Shown: positions 44,903 through 54,236, counted from the stretch's first letter. The stretch: 64,000 nt of DNA from G963701675 sp963701675 (GCA_963701675.1 OY969623.1:8661058-8725057); one strand, 5' to 3'. Made by a program: numbers and translations. Notes: a model not told the origin generated them from the letters alone.

Positions 44903-46084
44903 ATGATCCTGCACGTTGACATGGACGCCTTCTACGCTTCGGTCGAGCAGCGCGATCATCCCGAGTTTCAAGGCAAACCGGTGATCGTCGGCGGTGTGCA
45001 AGGACGCGGTGTCGTCTGTGCCGCTTCCTATGAGGCGCGGAAGTTTGGTGTCCGGAGCGCGATGCCGATGGTCACCGCCCGGCGGCTTTGTCCGAACGGT
45101 GTCTATCTACCGGCCCGGATGAAGCACTACGCCGAAATCTCCCATCAACTTCGCGACATTTTCTATTCCTTTACGCCACTCGTCGAACCACTAAGTCTCG
45201 ACGAGGCATTCCTCGACGTGCGTGGTTGCGAAGGATTGTTCGGCCCGGCGCCGGAGATCGCTCGCAAACTGAAGTCGAGAATCAAATCCGAAACCGATCT
45301 CACCGCTTCGGTGGGTGTCGCGCCGAACATGTTCCTGGCAAAACTGGCCAGCGACCTTCGCAAGCCGGACGGTCTTGTGGTCGTGCCGTCTGAGCAAGTA
45401 ACGGCAATTCTGGCTCCCCTTCCTGTAAATCGTCTTTGGGGCGTTGGCGCCAAAGGCGAGAAACGGCTACATGGCCTGGGTATCCACACAATTGGTGATC
45501 TGGCTGCTTTGCCGGAAAAGGCATTGCACGGCCATTTCGGCGAAGTGGGCCGGCATCTTTGGCGACTCGCGAATGGCCTGGATGACCGGCAGGTTGTCCC
45601 CGATCGCGAGGCCAAATCGATCAGCACCGAAACAACATTTGAACATGACATCGACGATCCCGAAGTTCTACGAACCTGGTTGCTCGACCTCGTCGATCAC
45701 CTGGCCGTTCGACTTCGACGGGCGGGCTTAAAGGCTCGAACTGTTGAGTTGAAAATCCGTTCCTCGGATTTTCGGACTTGGACCCGATCGACGACACTTG
45801 CTACATCAACGAACGTTACCGAAGTGCTCTGGCAGACCGCCAAGAACTTGCTGACCCGTTCGCTGAAGCCGGACATGCTTCCACTGCGTTTGCTCGGAGT
45901 CGGCGGCAGCAAGCTCACCGATGACGTAGAGGTTCAGCGCGATCTGTTTGGACTTGGTGATGACCAACGGCAAGCGGCTGTCGATCGAGCGGTTGATACC
46001 ATACGAGAGAAGTTCGGTGGTGATGCACTGAAGCGCGGAAGCTTGCTCGACCGACCGGACCGGCGCGATCTGGGTCCGGATTGA
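44903..46084 (+). CDS. dinB: DNA polymerase IV
   Basis: Y-family translesion polymerase, 393 residues. ILHVDMDAFYASVEQRDHPE with the first catalytic Asp, VCAASYEARKFGVRSAMPM, LVEPLSLDEAFLDVRGCEG (SLDEA acids) and the HhH region VNRLWGVGAKGEKRLHGLGI are all intact. Near the C-terminus VQRDLFGL is a beta-clamp-binding motif. The ATG at 44903 is preferred over an in-frame GTG at 44888. I saw no LexA box upstream. It replicates past lesions at low fidelity. Confidence 0.95.
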   Translation: MILHVDMDAFYASVEQRDHPEFQGKPVIVGGVQGRGVVCAASYEARKFGVRSAMPMVTARRLCPNGVYLPARMKHYAEISHQLRDIFYSFTPLVEPLSLDEAFLDVRGCEGLFGPAPEIARKLKSRIKSETDLTASVGVAPNMFLAKLASDLRKPDGLVVVPSEQVTAILAPLPVNRLWGVGAKGEKRLHGLGIHTIGDLAALPEKALHGHFGEVGRHLWRLANGLDDRQVVPDREAKSISTETTFEHDIDDPEVLRTWLLDLVDHLAVRLRRAGLKARTVELKIRSSDFRTWTRSTTLATSTNVTEVLWQTAKNLLTRSLKPDMLPLRLLGVGGSKLTDDVEVQRDLFGLGDDQRQAAVDRAVDTIREKFGGDALKRGSLLDRPDRRDLGPD

Positions 46085-46172
46085 CGAAAATGCTTGCAAT
46101 CTTGGAGCGGCGCGGTAAAGAAACGCATGGGAACTGGGTAAGTCCGATGCTTCTCCAAGAGGAGTTGTACTG

Positions 46173-47529
46173 ATGCGACGCGTCCTTCTTACTTTGGCGT
46201 TGGTCGGAATGACGGGGACTCTGTTCAATACACGCGCCGTCGGTGGCGAGGGCGAGACTACAGCGGCCGAGCGCGGCGCGAGCTCTTGTTTTCCCGCTCC
46301 TTGAACCCGGCGATTTGGTCAACGAAAGCGTACGACAATCTGTGGAAGCAGTGGGGGCTGTCGGACAAACCGGCCGATTACGCAAAGGCGGTCATGAATC
46401 GCTATGGGCTACATGCTGCCTCCTTCGACAACGGCGGCCGACCGATGGGGCTGATCGAGGCCAAGGGGCTGCTGGGCAAGGGATTGGTAAACAACTGTTT
46501 GATGTGCCACGCCGGAACGGTCGCCGGACAAACGATCATCGGGCTGGCCAACGCGTCGCTGGATATCCAGTCATTGTTCGATGACCTTACCGCCGCGGAT
46601 GGCATGAAACTGGATATACCCTTCAAGTTCAGCTACGAGCGCGGCACCATTGATCCTTTGAGCCCGACGTTGTTCCTGTTGCAATATCGTGACGACAACT
46701 TGGATCTCGTCTCAGGGTCTGAGCGCCCGAAATATCCTGCCGATGTGTGCAGCGATCCTCCCGCCTGGTGGCTCTTGAAAAGGAAAACGACGCGGGACTG
46801 GACCGGTGTCATCGACGCGCGTTCGACGCGTGTTGATATCGTAAATCTGCTTACTCCGCTCAACAGCGGCGCCTACGTACGGAAGCAGGAGGCCGCCTTT
46901 GCCGACATTGGCGCCTTTATCCACACCATTGAGCCGCCGAAGTACCCGTTTCAGTGGACGCAAACTTGGCCGAGCGCGGCGCCGGGCTCTTCGTGGAGAA
47001 CTGCGCTAAGTGTCACGGTACTTACGGGCCGGGGGGCAAGTATCCTAATGAGATTGTCCCGCTGGACCGAATCGCCACCGACCCAGTCTTGGCTGAAGGA
47101 GTCCGCGAGGAAACCGTGGACCGCCTCAACCGGAGTTGGCTCGGAAAGGAAATCGGCCCCGACGGAAAGCCGATTCAGTTTCAACACCAAGCTAGTTACC
47201 AGGCCCCGCCGCTCGATGGCGTGTGGGCTACGGCGCCGTATTTCCACAACTCCTCGGTCCCGACGGTATACCACGTGTTGAATTCCAAGGCGCGTCCCAA
47301 AATCCACACCCGCTCGTACCGCACCGGCACGGAAGATTACGACCCAGCCAAACTGGGTTGGAGATTCACTGAGATGCATGAAGGCGCCGATGCGTCATTG
47401 CCCGGCCACCAGCGGCGCCGCATTTACGACACCAACCTGCCCGGCCGCGGCAACATGGGCCATACGTTTGGCGACAAGCTCACCGAGCCGGAGCGCATGG
47501 CGGTGATTGAATACCTAAAGACTCTCTAA
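46173..47529 (+). pseudogene. Secreted di-haem cytochrome c protein with two frameshifts
   Basis: A periplasmic cytochrome of about 452 residues. MRRVLLTLALVGMTGTLF is a signal peptide with AAGAGGAG upstream. A first haem site is NNCLMCHAGTVAG and a second NCAKCHGTYGPGG, and the rest is cytochrome-peroxidase-like (TAPYFHNSSVPTVYHVLNS, GHTFGDKLTEPERMAVIEYL). The reading frame breaks at about 46270-46279, where GRELLFSRSLNPAIW needs one more base, and again at about 46947-46955 before VDANLAERGAGLF. If taken as sequencing error the gene is whole; otherwise it is dead. Function probably electron transfer or peroxide reduction. Confidence 0.75.
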
Positions 47530-47550
47530 GACGCCCGCGGATGGTCGCCG

Positions 47551-48471
47551 TCAGCGTGCGACTTCCTTGATTCGGCCGATGACGACGTTGTCCTTGCGGC
47601 TTGCGGTGACGAATATCCCTTTGCCGCCGTCGAGAAATCGGAATCCTTCGAGTTCATCGGCGGCCGAGAATGTCCATTTCTTCACGCGCACCCCAGGTCC
47701 CCAGGCCCGGCCGTCCGCGAGCGCCGCAGACAAGTCCAGGACATCGAGTTGCCAACCCTTGCCCTCCACGACGTTTTGCACACAAACCAATCGGCCATTA
47801 ACGGCGTCCCAACTCAGGTTCTGATTGAAGGGACCGCAGAGAAATCGATGGACCACAACACCGGGCACACTGCTCCGCCTTGCACGAATTAGCTTCTCCA
47901 GGTCATACAGCCGTACCTCCGGCCGAACATCGCCGTAGTCGGCCGTCGCTAAGTAGGCTTCGCCGTTGACGGTGACGAACTCCGGCCGACAACCGTTGAT
48001 GGCCGCGTCGTCTTCAATGACTTCGAGCACGGCATGGTTCAGATTGCCGTCGTCCCATGCGCGTTTCCAATCAATGCGGTAGATGACCGCTTTGCGGTCC
48101 ACGGTGTCCCCGATAAAAGTGCCCCAACGCGCATGCCAGGTTAGTCCCGTCGGGTGACGCAACAGTGGTTTACCGTTGGCAGTGAGCCATACCTGTCGGC
48201 CAGTCGGCTTCAAGTCGAACGTGTACTCGCGTATGACTCCGGAACGCGGATTCACGTCGGCTACGTCGCCGTACAGGTAGATTCTGTCGTCGCGGATGCT
48301 AACACCCTGGGCGGCGCCCAAGCCTTCGATGGTGAACCGCTGGACGTCGTTGAGCGAGGCGTTGACGGGCCACTTGTCGGACTGTGGAACGCTCTGCTGT
48401 GCCGTGCTGACGTCGAGGCATCCGCCGAGGACGAGCGCCGCCGATGCAAACACGAGCCGACTCAAATGCAT
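47551..48471 (-). CDS. Lipoprotein, beta-propeller-like, unknown function
   Basis: A 306-residue exported lipoprotein: MHLSRLVFASAALVLGGCL has a lipobox LGGC, so Cys18 would be lipidated. The mature part has repeated strand patterns such as GLGAAQGVSIRDDRIYLYGD, RYIGDTVDRKAVIYR-like and GFRFLDGGKGIFVTASRKDN, suggesting a propeller of about six blades. I do not recognise the family. It converges on the cytochrome gene (22 bp gap) and starts next to the repeat patch at 48516-48680. Confidence 0.65.
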   Translation of the reverse strand: MHLSRLVFASAALVLGGCLDVSTAQQSVPQSDKWPVNASLNDVQRFTIEGLGAAQGVSIRDDRIYLYGDVADVNPRSGVIREYTFDLKPTGRQVWLTANGKPLLRHPTGLTWHARWGTFIGDTVDRKAVIYRIDWKRAWDDGNLNHAVLEVIEDDAAINGCRPEFVTVNGEAYLATADYGDVRPEVRLYDLEKLIRARRSSVPGVVVHRFLCGPFNQNLSWDAVNGRLVCVQNVVEGKGWQLDVLDLSAALADGRAWGPGVRVKKWTFSAADELEGFRFLDGGKGIFVTASRKDNVVIGRIKEVAR

Positions 48472-48515
48472 ACGGTCCTCACAAAATCACGCTGACCACT
48501 CTACAAAACCAGTTT

Positions 48516-48680
48516 GGGCACGGTCTCCTGACCTCTAGTTAGGGCACGGTCTCCTGACCGTGCCCTATGGATGGACCGAAGGTCTCCTGGCAGTTCCGAG
48601 GAGACCTGCGGTCAGGCCAACGGCGGGGTCAGGAGACCCGCGCCGAACCGGAGGCCGAACCGGGGACTCGCGCCGAACCG
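48516..48680. repeat. GGTCTCCTGACC repeat cluster with CGCGCCGAACCGGA units
   Basis: GGGCACGGTCTCCTGACC occurs at 48516-48533 and within a perfect hairpin GGGCACGGTC-TCCT-GACCGTGCCC at 48542-48565. Further copies are GGTCTCCTGG (48581-48590) and, inverted, GGTCAGGAGACC (48627-48638). CGCGCCGAACCGGA units follow to about 48680. The right part is the 3' end of the epimerase gene. Confidence 0.85.
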
Positions 48681-49588
48681 GAGTGGGCCTGAATCAGGTC
48701 GGCCACGGTGCGCCGAAGCAAATCATCGCCCCCGAAGGTCATGCCGAGAGCGCGCAGCTTCGCCGTGACGATTTGGTGTTTCGGCCCACGGTTGGTTTGG
48801 GCAACGCGACTTGCGCTTCCAGTAAGCTCTTTCGCGATGCGGGCGACTTCTTCGTCGGCGATGTAACGGTCATAGCAGTTGAACGCCTGTCCGGACACGG
48901 CTTTCGCATCGGCTATAAGTAACAGGCCCACGGCCTTCGCCACGTCGGCGGCATGGACCTCCTTGCCGCCTTTCGTCGACTCAATGTCTTCGCCGCGCAT
49001 CACCTGCCCGACCAGCTCATACCATTTGCTCGCCGAAGGCGGATGGGCGATGCCATAGATCCCCGTTGGCCGCAAGGCGCAGATCGGCCAACTCTTGCCG
49101 AGGCCGTAACTATGAACAAATGCCTCTAACGCAGCTTTGTGTGCTCCGTAATGGCTGGCTGGCCAAAGGGGATGGGTTTCGTCCAATGGGCGATCGTCGA
49201 GAATCGCCTCATGCACTGCACATGTTGAAATGAACACGAACCGAGGAACGCCGGCGGCAAACGCAGCCTGGAAGAGTTGCAATGATCCAAGGAGGTTTGC
49301 TTTAAAAAAGGGCTCCACATCGTCTTCGCCGCTCGCCCGGAAGCCATCGCGCCGTTCCCATTGCAGTCCGCTGTGAACTACGGCGTCCACGCCTTTGACC
49401 AACGTCGTGGTCGCTGTCCCATCGCCAAGGCTGCCCGGCAACCACTCAATGGCCGAGGCCGCCGACTCAAGGCCACTACGATCACTGGTGGACCGATGCC
49501 AACAGCGCAATTTGTGACCGGTCTGTGCAAGATGACGCACAACATAGCGGCCGAGAAAGCCGGTGGCGCCTGTTATGGCGACATGCAT
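48629..49588 (-). CDS. NAD-dependent epimerase/dehydratase
   Basis: A 319-residue extended-SDR enzyme. MHVAITGATGFLGRYVVRHL is the NAD-binding motif; PRFVFISTCAVHE, PASHYGAHKAALEAFVHSYG (the YxxxK catalytic pair) and LRPTGIYGIAHPPS are standard. GGAGG precedes the ATG at 49588. The last about 17 residues, GSARVPGSASGSARVS, are encoded by the repeat at 48627-48680 and end in a TGA inside GGTCTCCTGACC, so the repeat supplied the C-terminus. Substrate is likely a nucleotide sugar or sterol-like molecule; not decided. Confidence 0.87.
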   Translation of the reverse strand: MHVAITGATGFLGRYVVRHLAQTGHKLRCWHRSTSDRSGLESAASAIEWLPGSLGDGTATTTLVKGVDAVVHSGLQWERRDGFRASGEDDVEPFFKANLLGSLQLFQAAFAAGVPRFVFISTCAVHEAILDDRPLDETHPLWPASHYGAHKAALEAFVHSYGLGKSWPICALRPTGIYGIAHPPSASKWYELVGQVMRGEDIESTKGGKEVHAADVAKAVGLLLIADAKAVSGQAFNCYDRYIADEEVARIAKELTGSASRVAQTNRGPKHQIVTAKLRALGMTFGGDDLLRRTVADLIQAHSGSARVPGSASGSARVS

Positions 49589-49602
49589 TGAAACCTCCGA
49601 AT

Positions 49603-49647
49603 CGAAAAACGAAGATCGCCGCCGAGGCACACTGCCTCGGCGGCGAT
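49603..49647 (-). terminator. Strong rho-independent terminator
   Basis: ATCGCCGCCGAGGCA pairs perfectly with TGCCTCGGCGGCGAT over a 3-nt loop, followed (minus strand) by CTTCGTTTTTCG. It ends the transcript of the secreted gene at 49688-50302. Confidence 0.8.
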
Positions 49648-49687
49648 ATCGGATGTCCTTGCCGTCCACTAGTGAAAGCCGCGCGGA

Positions 49688-50302
49688 CTACTTCTTGCCT
49701 TTGTCCTTATCCTTCTCGTCCTTCTCCTTGTCTTTGTCCTTGCTTTCCTCGATCAGTATCTTGCTCACGTCGCCGACAATCTGATCGATGTTAGCGGCCT
49801 TCATGTCACCTTTCTTGAAGGCGTGATTGACTTTGACGTTTCGCTTCACGTACATGACGACCGTGATATCGGCGTCCTTGGCGATGTCGTAGGGCTTCGG
49901 GCCGGCCGGCGAATCGATAGCCAGCACCGTCTTCTCGAGATTCTCTTTTTCGGCCAGTTCTTTGAGCTGCGTCTTCAGTTTCTCATCATCGTTGAGGAAC
50001 ACCACGAAGCTCTCCATCTTCTTGTCTTTGTTCTTCACGGTGGCCTCGTCGATTTTCTTGACCAGACTGGTCAAATTGTCGCTCACTTCGCGCGCGAAGA
50101 TCATCGCGACAGGCTTAATACCGTGTTGTCAGACAAGGCACCCTTTGCCGCCGGCGCCAGCGCCGGTGACATGCAGCGGGTGAAACGGGGTGATCTTACC
50201 GGTGCCCACTTGGGGACCGGACTTGAGCGACTCTTCGGCCGGTAGCGCACTTACGCATAGCGCTAGAGCCAAAGGCGCTCCGAAAGCCAAACGATAGTTC
50301 AT
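49688..50302 (-). CDS. Secreted thioredoxin-like protein with in-frame TGA (Sec or nonsense)
   Basis: A secreted protein of about 204 residues. Signal peptide MNYRLAFGAPLALALCVSAL, then SGPQVGTGKITPFHPLHVTG, then GKGCLV-TGA-QHGIKPVAMI and FAREVSDNLTSLVKKIDEAT, ending in a Lys/Asp/Glu-rich tail. The frame is continuous across the TGA at 50129-50131. From memory of planctomycete homologues that position is a second Cys (C-x-x-C before a short G-x-x-P-V), so the TGA either encodes selenocysteine (CLVU) or is a nonsense mutation of TGC/TGT. A stem-loop follows at 50077-50111. Without readthrough only a 57-residue peptide is made. GGAGGG lies ahead of the ATG at 50302. Confidence 0.72.
50077..50111 (-). 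promoter_or_regulatory. Candidate SECIS-like stem-loop after the TGA
   Basis: On the minus strand, 18 nt after the TGA, TGTCGC pairs with GCGACA. An inner CTTCG-CGCG-CGAAG stem has a CGCG loop starting 35 nt after TGA. Distance and a G within the first two loop bases agree with bacterial SECIS rules as I remember them. It is also coding sequence, so chance is possible. Confidence 0.3.
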
Positions 50303-50360
50303 AGTCAAAAAACCCTCCAAGAAAAAGTGTAAACTGACTTCGGTCAAAGGACATCCAAAC

Positions 50361-52292
50361 TCACTTGGTCTTAGATCGTACCCGATACTTTACGGTGTTG
50401 GAAGTCTCGTCGGGCGGCATTTCGTATGGCAGCGACTTCAGGAACTGCACCAAGTCATCTAACTCTTCCTTGCGAAGATGACTCGTCTGCCCGTGTTTGT
50501 CTTTCTTGTTGTACGTCGTCAGAACTTCCAGCAAGTCCTTCGCCTTACCGTGATGCAGATAGGGCGCTGATCGGTAGACGCCCAGGAGCGTCGGTGTGTC
50601 GAAAGTCGGCCCGATCTTTTCCGTAGCGTCGTCTTCTCCCGTGCCAACATCGTGCACCTTGAATGGCTTGAATAAGGTGCTGTCCGAGTAATACGGCCCG
50701 CTATGGCAACGCGCACACCCTAGCGTGTCGTTGAAGAACAGTACTTTCCCGCGTTGCGCTGACTCGGACAACTTGCCCGGTGCAGCGATGTGTGGCGAAA
50801 GCGTGAAGCCGAATGAGTTAGTATAGATGGCCAAGGCGTCGAGATCCATGGACCGTTCCGCCATCGTTTCATCAAGTTCGGTCGGTCGGAAGCCATCTTT
50901 AGGTTTGAGCGAGCCGCTGACCAGGCCGCTTCCTTGCATGAGTTTGCCACGCACGGTGTACTCGAAGTCCTGCACTTCGTCACGGTCGGCTGACCAATGC
51001 AGCGGGTGCGTCTGGGCAAGTCCGAAGAGAGGCGGTGTTTTCCGCAGTCCTTCCGGTTGTTGCCACACCCGCGCATCGCTGTGCCCGTCCGGATGACACG
51101 AAGCACACGCAATCCAGCGCCGCTGAGTCAGCGGCGGCTTCGCCGAACTGAAGAGAATCTTGCCGCGAACCCATTCCGGCGTTTTCGGTGGGTCACAGAC
51201 TTTGATGGTCTCCCGCAGTCGAACCGCCGGTTCGGTATCGTAGACGCCGATGCTAAAATCCAAGGCGTTGTAAACGTACAATTCTTTTCCGTCTGGACTC
51301 AGGCGCACGGCTCGGGGGTTCTTGCCGACTCGAATCGGCGAGCCGAGCGGCTCAACTTCTCGGTAGTCGTCGTCGATTACCTTTGAAACGAACAAATCAT
51401 CGGTTCCTGCGAAAACGATGTAGATCCGCGTTCCGTCCGGAGACAGTGCCGCCTCCCACGGATTCGTTGCGACGTAAATGCCGAAAAAGCTGTCCAGGGC
51501 AAACGATGCCTGGCGTTTTTCAGCAACGGGTGGTGTAAGGCTGAAGACCGTGAGGTGCGGAAAGATCGAGCCGGCGCCGTGGTGGGCCGTCACAATCGAC
51601 CGCAAGTGCGGAACGTAGGCTTTCGGTCGACGAGGATGAAGCACGACTTGACGCGCAAGGTTGTCTTCGGAGCGATTGTGCCACGAATCGACAATCTGGC
51701 CCGTGGCGAGGTCGAGCGCGTGCAGCCGCGCCGTGTAGAACTCCGTGACATACAGGCGCTTTTCGTCGGGACTAAGAGCTACGCCGCGGATGTACGAACC
51801 GACCTTCATTTCGCGCACGACTTTCCGCTCCGTCAAATCGATCTCGCTCACCGTCCCCGGATACTCGTGCGTGACCCATGCTCGGCTGCCCGTCTTGTTC
51901 GTGACAATTCCGTATGGTTCGTCGGCCACCGGCAGAGTGTGTACGACGGTTCCTTTCTCCGCATCGAACCAAACGACTTTGTCTTCCCGGTAGACGGTCA
52001 CAGCGCCTAATGGCCCGTCCCCAAGCCACGTAACACCTTCGGGCTTTTCACCGACCGCGATTTCATGAAGCACCTTTCGCCCGGCGACATCGACGACGCT
52101 GACCGTGCCGTTATCGGAGTTGGCCACCAGCAATCGCTTTCCGTCCGGGGAAATATCCATCAGGCTGTTGCTTGAACCGGCGTACGCAGAAGCCGCACTC
52201 CACAACAACGCGACGGAGAACACGACAATCGTGCTTCGATAGGGAGGCACGGCGCATCGGAGGGAAGTCGAGTGTGGACTAGATTCGTTCAC
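50361..52292 (-). CDS. YncE-like beta-propeller with di-haem cytochrome c domain
   Basis: A 643-residue exported protein. A signal segment (about residues 18-38) precedes a propeller of repeats such as SPDGKRLLVANSDNGTVSVV, EPYGIVTNKTGSRAWV and SPDEKRLYVTEFYTARLHAL. The C-terminal half has two CxxCH haem sites, IACASCHPDGHSD and LGCARCHSGPYYSD, plus Met ligands around RGKLMQGSG and the ending LDDLVQFLKSLPYEMPP of cytochrome-peroxidase-like domains. The start is a GTG at 52292. It may oxidise a substrate and pass electrons, with the propeller for binding. Common in planctomycetes. Confidence 0.87.
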   Translation of the reverse strand: MNESSPHSTSLRCAVPPYRSTIVVFSVALLWSAASAYAGSSNSLMDISPDGKRLLVANSDNGTVSVVDVAGRKVLHEIAVGEKPEGVTWLGDGPLGAVTVYREDKVVWFDAEKGTVVHTLPVADEPYGIVTNKTGSRAWVTHEYPGTVSEIDLTERKVVREMKVGSYIRGVALSPDEKRLYVTEFYTARLHALDLATGQIVDSWHNRSEDNLARQVVLHPRRPKAYVPHLRSIVTAHHGAGSIFPHLTVFSLTPPVAEKRQASFALDSFFGIYVATNPWEAALSPDGTRIYIVFAGTDDLFVSKVIDDDYREVEPLGSPIRVGKNPRAVRLSPDGKELYVYNALDFSIGVYDTEPAVRLRETIKVCDPPKTPEWVRGKILFSSAKPPLTQRRWIACASCHPDGHSDARVWQQPEGLRKTPPLFGLAQTHPLHWSADRDEVQDFEYTVRGKLMQGSGLVSGSLKPKDGFRPTELDETMAERSMDLDALAIYTNSFGFTLSPHIAAPGKLSESAQRGKVLFFNDTLGCARCHSGPYYSDSTLFKPFKVHDVGTGEDDATEKIGPTFDTPTLLGVYRSAPYLHHGKAKDLLEVLTTYNKKDKHGQTSHLRKEELDDLVQFLKSLPYEMPPDETSNTVKYRVRSKTK

Positions 52293-52384
52293 CTGGAAAT
52301 CTCCGCGGAAAATCTCGCAACGATCAGTCTATCAGGCCGAACTGCGGTTTGACACGGGCAGAAGGTGCACGCGTCGGTACGGTG

Positions 52385-52436
52385 GCGATCGGCGGGGGCG
52401 CACGTGTTTAATTCACACCGGGCGGCGGTACATCAG
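52385..52436 (+). repeat. Imperfect 52-bp direct repeat, left copy
   Basis: About 77% identical by hand alignment to 53780-53831, in the same orientation and on the other side of the thermonuclease gene. Shared cores: ATCGG, GGCGCAC, TGTTT, CGGCGG. It may be a decayed duplication of an 'AIGGGA' coding stretch. Confidence 0.5.
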
Positions 52437-52533
52437 TCCAAGGCCAATTAGCGCAGGCGCGGTCTGTCGAAAAGAGGACATTCTGCAGATGACATGACAC
52501 TGTCAATTGCGCTCCGATGGCGGTTAGTCGCAA

Positions 52534-53496
52534 TCAGAAACCGAGGTCTGCCTGGGCCTCCGCCATATCCTTCGTCCACACCCATAAACGATGAGGTGGC
52601 GGCACAGTATGGAAGTCGAAGCGGCCGACCATTTGTAGGTTCGCCAGGTTAACGCAATGTCGTTGGAAAGCGTTGTCGATGAGATCCGCCGCGGACTTCT
52701 CTTCGATTTGCCAACCCGCCGCCAGCAACTGCGGTCGCTCGGCGGCAAGCTCGGCGGCGGTGAAGAATGACCGGGCCTGATTCCCCAGCTTTTCAGCACG
52801 CGCTATTGGGTCCGCAAGCTTGACGCACGCGCGAAATTCATAGCCCAAAAGAAGGTTTTCGCCGTGTGTCCATTGGCCTCGGCGGTTGTCCCAAGCGTCC
52901 TCGGCGGCCGCGATGGCCAAGTTCATGTCGACATCCTGCGGCAGCGAGGGATAGATGGGGAAGAATGCGGCCCATCCTGATTCGATCATTTCCAGGTTGA
53001 ACGTTCGCCGCCGCGGATCATTGTGGGGCGGAAGCGGATCGTTGGCCGTGCCGGCGAACCACGGCGCCATGTAGGCCAACATCCGGCCATAGGTGTCGAT
53101 AATTTCGCCGGTCGGGACGACCGCCAGGTTGCGGCGCCCGCCGTCTTCGCGCGTTAATCGGTCCGCCATTATCTGGTCGAAATGCTGCGACGCTCCGAAT
53201 GACGCATCGATGTGTCGCTGGGCAGCATCCGCTGTGAGCTTTCCGATTAGATACTGTCGCACCGGTAACGGCAGCGCATTATAGAAACCGTCTTGCAGGC
53301 GTTGCCGCGTCCGGTTCAACTTGGGCTGCGCGATGGCCGGATTGCCTGCATAGTGTGGCTTCTCGGGCGTGTCGATGGACACCATGCGGATCGGCTGAAG
53401 GATGTTGGGTGTGTCACCGTCGCTGGTTGATACCAGCTGTCTTGCTGAAGCCTTCCGAAGCTGCCGTGGATAATCGAAATGTACGACAACGGGCAT
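52534..53496 (-). CDS. Thermonuclease (SNase-like) family protein
   Basis: A 320-residue protein with a staphylococcal-nuclease-like core. STSDGDTPNILQPIRMVSID followed by TPEK carries DGD, the Arg and the catalytic-site acid region, and DTYGRMLAYM the second Arg. FNLEMIESGWAAFFPIYPSL and EDAWDNRRGQWTHGE resemble the C-terminal helices. I chose the ATG at 53496, 9 nt after GAGGAG; the frame extends to a TTG at 53670 (basic, homology-free) that is less likely. No signal peptide is evident with this start. It hydrolyses DNA or RNA, if active. It is flanked by the 52-bp repeats. Confidence 0.75.
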   Translation of the reverse strand: MPVVVHFDYPRQLRKASARQLVSTSDGDTPNILQPIRMVSIDTPEKPHYAGNPAIAQPKLNRTRQRLQDGFYNALPLPVRQYLIGKLTADAAQRHIDASFGASQHFDQIMADRLTREDGGRRNLAVVPTGEIIDTYGRMLAYMAPWFAGTANDPLPPHNDPRRRTFNLEMIESGWAAFFPIYPSLPQDVDMNLAIAAAEDAWDNRRGQWTHGENLLLGYEFRACVKLADPIARAEKLGNQARSFFTAAELAAERPQLLAAGWQIEEKSAADLIDNAFQRHCVNLANLQMVGRFDFHTVPPPHRLWVWTKDMAEAQADLGF

Positions 53497-53779
53497 GATC
53501 TTGTGCTCCTCGGGTGAGTATCGTAACTTCGGCGCCGTCGGGCTCCTGGCGGCTCGAGGAGTTCGACGCCGGCCTCTCTTTGGATTTGTTTCGGACTGCT
53601 TTTGTTCTATCCGAATCCGGTCCAACAGCACCGACTCCGACTCATAATCGCGGCGATTGCGGCGGGCCAACGCGGCATTGAAGGGGATCAGCCGTCGCGG
53701 AACCGATCAGCGTGATCGCGATTGGCGGCTGCGCAATCGGTGCGCTTCCTCCATGGGAGGCGCAACCATCTGAACGATT

Positions 53780-53831
53780 GCAATCGGAGGTGGCGCACTT
53801 GTTTTCTTCGCGCCGGACGGCGGAGCATTAG
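53780..53831 (+). repeat. Imperfect 52-bp direct repeat, right copy
   Basis: Partner of 52385-52436. In frame it would encode AIGGGALVFFAPDGGALV, and an IAIGGCAIG-like stretch precedes it by about 60 bp, so it may be a remnant of a Gly/Ile-rich membrane protein. Confidence 0.5.
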
Positions 53832-53877
53832 TTACATCGCGCTGGAATCCAGTTACTGATTCAGGTACATTTCAGAG

Positions 53878-54108
53878 ATGCCAGCTCCGGAGACACCACA
53901 ACAAACGCGAGCGGAACTATTGGCGGCGTTGGACGAGTTAAGCCGTGCGCGTCCGGAATGGCGCTTGGGTCAAGCGCTGGCCAACGTTGCCATGACGGCC
54001 GGTCGAACGGACGCCGGCGGAGTGTGGGACTTGGAAGACGAGGAAGCGCTGGCGGCGGTGCGCATGTTGTTGAGCCAGTACGCCGCCGCCGAACGTGTGG
54101 GCGCCTAA
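53878..54108 (+). CDS. Small hypothetical protein
   Basis: A 76-residue acidic, helical protein (MPAPETPQQTRAELLAALDE, LGQALANVAMTAGRTDAGGV, WDLEDEEALAAVRMLLSQYA). Codon use is like its neighbours, and helices alternate hydrophobic and charged residues. No family recognised; the GV-WDLEDEE layout suggests a partner-binding or regulatory helper. It precedes the 54237 gene by 128 bp. Confidence 0.6.
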   Translation: MPAPETPQQTRAELLAALDELSRARPEWRLGQALANVAMTAGRTDAGGVWDLEDEEALAAVRMLLSQYAAAERVGA

Positions 54109-54236
54109 ACCATTCCGACGGTCCCCGCGCCTTCTGGCCGACGGCCGTCGCCTCTTGCCGGACGTTTTTTCACTTGCCCTTTGGTTTGCCAGCTGGTTCA
54201 ATACTCGCCATCTGGGTTACTTGAGGGACAAGGACC

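Noticed and set aside
50129..50131. A genetic code change reading TGA as Trp or Cys
   Set aside because: Many other genes here end in TGA at expected positions (for example blaI, the SDR and the epimerase), so a global recoding is not supported.
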